From Gemmatimonadota bacterium (GTDB lineage Bacteria; Gemmatimonadota; Gemmatimonadetes; Longimicrobiales; Gaopeijiaceae), in contig WGEM01000151.1 of the NCBI GenBank assembly GCA_015492755.1, positions 1 to 7,923 of the forward strand: a stretch of DNA of 7,923 nt. The letters run 5' to 3'. A model generated the notes under the pieces. That model did no database searches and had not been told where the DNA came from. It saw only the letters and a program-made list of their open reading frames with translations. Position 1 is the stretch's first letter, and every line of letters begins with the position of its first letter. The translations under genes and the position numbers were made by a program. Positions 6,093 through 7,923 of the stretch are shown here, one piece after another.

Positions 6093-6551
6093 ATGGCCGA
6101 CCCGTTCTACACGGCCCGGGCCCGCGTGGAGAAGGTACGCGGCGTACACCGTCGCGCCACCCTCGAGGACGGCACCACCGTGGACTTCGGTGTCCACGGG
6201 CCCATCAAGACACACTACCGCCTCGACCACGAGCCGGACCTCCCTCTTCCGGTGGACTACATCGTCGCCGCCACCGCCGGGTGACTGCTGGGCACACTCA
6301 ACGGCGCACTGGAGGTGCGCGGGATCATACTGGACGCCGACGCCATCCGGGCCGAAGCCGAGGGCGTCAACGAAGTCGTGGACGGGATCGTGCGCCTGGT
6401 GCGCATTCACGTGGCGTATACGCTACGGCTCCCGGAGGACGCGCCCAGCGACAGGGTGCAGCGGGCGCTGGACACGCATGTGAGTAAGTGCCCCACCGCG
6501 CGCAGCCTGGAAGGCGCGGTGGATATCGACTGGTCGGTGACCTTCGAGTAG
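6093..6551 (+). CDS. OsmC-like peroxidase, predicted selenoprotein (Sec64 encoded by in-frame TGA)
   Basis: Read through the single in-frame TGA at 6282-6284, the frame gives 152 residues, close to the 140-150 of OsmC/Ohr proteins. These cytosolic thiol peroxidases reduce organic hydroperoxides. The first half ends in PLPVDYIVAATAG, the family's approach to the helix that bears the peroxidatic cysteine. The TGA is the next codon (residue 64), and LLGTLNGALEVRGI continues that helix. The second half has EGVNEVVDGIVRLVRIHV and the HVSKCPTARSLEGAV motif, whose Cys133 is the resolving cysteine. E. coli OsmC uses Cys59 and Cys125, a similar spacing (66 versus 69 here). No base insertion or deletion is needed, since both halves share one frame. 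A hairpin at 6304-6320 fits a bacterial SECIS. A strong RBS precedes ATG 6093, 36 nt after the four-cysteine gene. Alternatives are a TGC-to-TGA nonsense mutation or a sequencing error; the exact position and the hairpin make selenocysteine more likely. The genome would need selA, selB, selC and selD, none in this window. Confidence 0.85.
6282..6284 (+). other. Predicted selenocysteine (UGA) codon
   Basis: TGA in the frame of the OsmC-like gene, at the position where the family has its peroxidatic Cys (context VAATAG-U-LLGTLNG). The following base is C; UGA-C is known as a weak termination context in E. coli. TGA is an ordinary stop for the two preceding genes, so it is not reassigned genome-wide. 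Confidence 0.8.
6304..6320 (+). promoter_or_regulatory. Candidate bacterial SECIS hairpin
   Basis: GCGCAC (6304-6309) and GTGCGC (6315-6320) form a perfect 6-bp stem closed by the 5-nt loop TGGAG. The stem begins 19 nt after the TGA and the loop 25 nt after it. Bacterial SECIS elements lie inside the coding region just downstream of UGA, with a small apical loop and a G among its first two bases; here the second loop base is G. SelB would bind this loop to deliver Sec-tRNA. A weak lower stem (CTC 6297-6299 with GGG 6321-6323, one G-U pair) is possible. Binding is not proven. Confidence 0.7.
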
Positions 6552-6565
6552 CCGACCCGCTACTC
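6546..6565. terminator. Hairpin spanning both convergent stop codons
   Basis: GAGTAGC (6546-6552) and GCTACTC (6559-6565) are perfect 7-bp inverted repeats around a 6-nt loop. Each arm contains a TAG: one ends the OsmC-like gene (6549-6551), the other, on the minus strand, ends the glycosyltransferase gene (6562-6560). The hairpin can form in either transcript, so it may act as a bidirectional terminator or 3'-end stabiliser. No U-tract follows on either strand. Confidence 0.45.
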
Positions 6566-7867
6566 CTCCACCGGCTCCGAGAGCGGCACCGGCGGCGGCA
6601 CGCGCTCGCGCCAGAGGCGGTGCGCATCCAGCCCCATGAGCACCAGGAACGGCGTCCAGATGGCCAGCCGCATCCACACAGGGTCGGGCCACGCGCCGGT
6701 GAGCCGGTAGCCGTCCAGCCCTGTGTAGACCAGGAGCACCAGACCGGAGAGGGCGATCCAGGGTCGGCTGGCCCGGAGCGCGGCGAAGGGAAGGATCCAG
6801 AGGATGTGGACGGGTCGGAGGAAGGGGCTGATCATCACACACGCGCCCAGGATCCAGAAGTAGGCGCGCTCCGGCCGGTAGCGCTGGAGCGTGGCCCAGA
6901 GCATCACGCCCAGAACCACCCCCGCCGCCGTGTAGCGGGGCGCCGCCCCCGGGAGCGCCGCCTCCAGCAGCCGGAAGGGTCCCGCCATGAACGGCTCGCG
7001 CATCCACCCGCCCAGCATGGCGTCGAAGAAGACCCGGCCGGCGAGGGCGTACGGCAACGTCACCGCCAGGAACACCGCAGCGAAGACCGCGAGGTATTTC
7101 CAGCCCAGGCGTCGGGCGTGCGGCGGCACCGCCAGCCCTGCGCCCAGGAGCGACGCGGTGGCCAGACCCGACGCGGCACCCGCGGCGGCGGGCACCCGGG
7201 CCAGGAGGACCACCAGCACCATGAAGAAGAGGGCGAGGGGCGCGTAGTTCCCGCTCCACGCCGTCTCGATGAGGAGGAGCGGAGACCAGAGGTAGAGGAG
7301 CTGCGTCAGGCGGCGGCTACGCGCGGTCATGTGCGCCACGCGTCCCAGGAGCCACGCCGTGCCCAGGTCCAGGCCCAGGAAGAGGAGCTTCGCCTGCAGG
7401 ACCGCCCCGCCCGCCATCGCCACCAGGAGGAAGGAGAACTGGGCCAGCGGCGGGAAGGGGCTCCTCAGATGAGGTTCCGCCACCAGCGCCTGGGCCTTGG
7501 AGACGATGGTGGAGACCTCCGGGCTGTCCACGAAATACCGGTACGGGCTGATCCCGCCCATCTGGACGGCGCCGTCCCAGAGGTAGCGATAGACTTCCGC
7601 CGAGTACTCCGGCGCCAGCGGCAGGTACGTGAGCCGCATGAGCACCGCCAGCACCCAGAGGGTCACATGACCGTCCCGCGTCTCCAGGATTCGCAGCGCG
7701 GCGACGGCGTAGGCGCCGAACGCCACCGCCAACAGGAGCCCCCGGAGCGTGGGGTCGTCGGCCCCCTCCCACCACCCCAGGGCGCCCAGCGCCATCCACT
7801 CCACCGCTCCGGCGGTGAGGAGCAGCGGGAGCGCACTCCGGATCTGGACGGTCTCGGTCTGGGTCAT
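6560..7867 (-). CDS. Polytopic GT-C fold glycosyltransferase (GT87/MptB-like mannosyltransferase family)
   Basis: This 435-residue integral membrane protein has roughly 11-13 hydrophobic segments (for example 11-32, 41-60, 67-84, 143-155, 158-178, 208-224, 255-278, 313-328, 335-365, 369-385, 398-414). EVYRYLWDGAVQMGGISPYRY (about 91-111) matches the 'YRYLWDG..Q..GI.PY' signature of polyprenyl-phosphate-sugar-dependent GT-C enzymes, and PFPPLAQ (about 137-143) corresponds to their YPPLAQ. RPVHILWILPF (351-361) resembles the late HPWYLLWLLP-type motif. Such enzymes transfer a sugar from a lipid-phosphate donor on the outer face of the inner membrane to glycans or lipids. Two usual motifs are changed: the acidic pair before YRYLWDG reads S-A-E, and the loop usually near GHNDAL reads GNYAPL. 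The acceptor is unknown and could differ from the family norm. ATG 7867 has no clear Shine-Dalgarno, but it sits in an ATGA overlap with an upstream open frame. Fold assignment is good; exact activity is uncertain. Confidence 0.8.
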   Translation of the reverse strand: MTQTETVQIRSALPLLLTAGAVEWMALGALGWWEGADDPTLRGLLLAVAFGAYAVAALRILETRDGHVTLWVLAVLMRLTYLPLAPEYSAEVYRYLWDGAVQMGGISPYRYFVDSPEVSTIVSKAQALVAEPHLRSPFPPLAQFSFLLVAMAGGAVLQAKLLFLGLDLGTAWLLGRVAHMTARSRRLTQLLYLWSPLLLIETAWSGNYAPLALFFMVLVVLLARVPAAAGAASGLATASLLGAGLAVPPHARRLGWKYLAVFAAVFLAVTLPYALAGRVFFDAMLGGWMREPFMAGPFRLLEAALPGAAPRYTAAGVVLGVMLWATLQRYRPERAYFWILGACVMISPFLRPVHILWILPFAALRASRPWIALSGLVLLVYTGLDGYRLTGAWPDPVWMRLAIWTPFLVLMGLDAHRLWRERVPPPVPLSEPVEE

Positions 7868-7923
7868 GGGGCGTCGTCGGGGGTGGGCGTTGTGCGCCGT
7901 CCGTTCGACGATTCCATCTTACC
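7864..7923 (-). CDS. Possible C-terminal end of an upstream gene (partial, runs off the edge)
   Basis: On the minus strand a frame open from the right edge reads GKMESSNGRRTTPTPDDAP and stops at TGA 7866-7864. That stop overlaps the ATG of the glycosyltransferase by four bases (ATGA), an arrangement typical of coupled genes in operons. The residues are polar and low-complexity, so no family can be named. The competing reading is a promoter: TAAGAT at 7921-7916 could be a -10 box whose -35 lies outside the window. Confidence 0.4.
   Translation of the reverse strand, partial: GKMESSNGRRTTPTPDDAP

Noticed and set aside
6282..6551. OsmC-like gene as a pseudogene or frameshifted gene
   Set aside because: Both halves are in the same frame with no indel, the only lesion is exactly at the catalytic Cys codon, and a SECIS-like hairpin follows. 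Random decay would not favour that codon.
6315..6551. Separate 78-residue gene starting at GTG 6315
   Set aside because: The GTG is a Val codon inside the OsmC helix and within the 3' arm of the hairpin. Conserved OsmC sequence continues upstream of it to the TGA, and there is no properly spaced RBS.

Overview
The window is compact, very GC-rich (about 70% by eye) bacterial chromosome. It carries seven clear genes plus a probable gene fragment at the right edge, with little intergenic space. The codon use, the secreted M28 peptidase with a C-terminal fibronectin-type domain, and the gene families suggest an environmental bacterium of the Gemmatimonadota or a similar high-GC phylum. That placement is inference; no rRNA or marker gene is present to fix it. 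I see no mobile element, CRISPR array, tRNA or rRNA.

Layout, left to right. (1) The 3' end of a zinc-free medium-chain NAD(P)H quinone oxidoreductase (1-575, +), closed by a strong GC hairpin at 576-602. (2) A secreted M28-family metallopeptidase (671-2053, +). (3) Convergent to it, with a 33-bp gap, a full-length 2-oxoglutarate dehydrogenase E1, sucA (2087-4933, -), without sucB in view. (4) Divergent from sucA, a tight three-gene cluster on the + strand: a PgeF/YfiH-type 'laccase domain' protein (5005-5835), a 74-residue four-cysteine protein overlapping it by GTGA (5832-6056), and an OsmC-like protein (6093-6551). (5) Convergent to these, a polytopic GT-C glycosyltransferase (6560-7867, -). 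It starts within an ATGA overlap with an open frame that runs off the right edge.

The most interesting item is the OsmC-like gene. Its reading frame is interrupted by one in-frame TGA (6282-6284), exactly where OsmC/Ohr proteins have their peroxidatic cysteine. The same frame continues without a shift through a normal OsmC second half that includes the resolving cysteine. A perfect 6-bp hairpin with a 5-nt loop, with G as its second base, begins 19 nt after the TGA, where a bacterial SECIS element is expected. The simplest reading is a selenocysteine-containing OsmC-like peroxidase (Sec64, Cys133) that an ordinary gene caller would split into two short ORFs or miss. OsmC-like selenoproteins have been reported before, so the family is not wholly new, but they are uncommon and usually misannotated.

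The laccase-domain protein (possible peptidoglycan precursor editing), the four-cysteine protein and the seleno-OsmC protein are probably one transcription unit. No shared pathway is proven. Lesser points are an Asp in place of the usual first zinc-ligand His in the M28 enzyme, weakened GT-C motifs in the glycosyltransferase, and a hairpin that spans two convergent stop codons.
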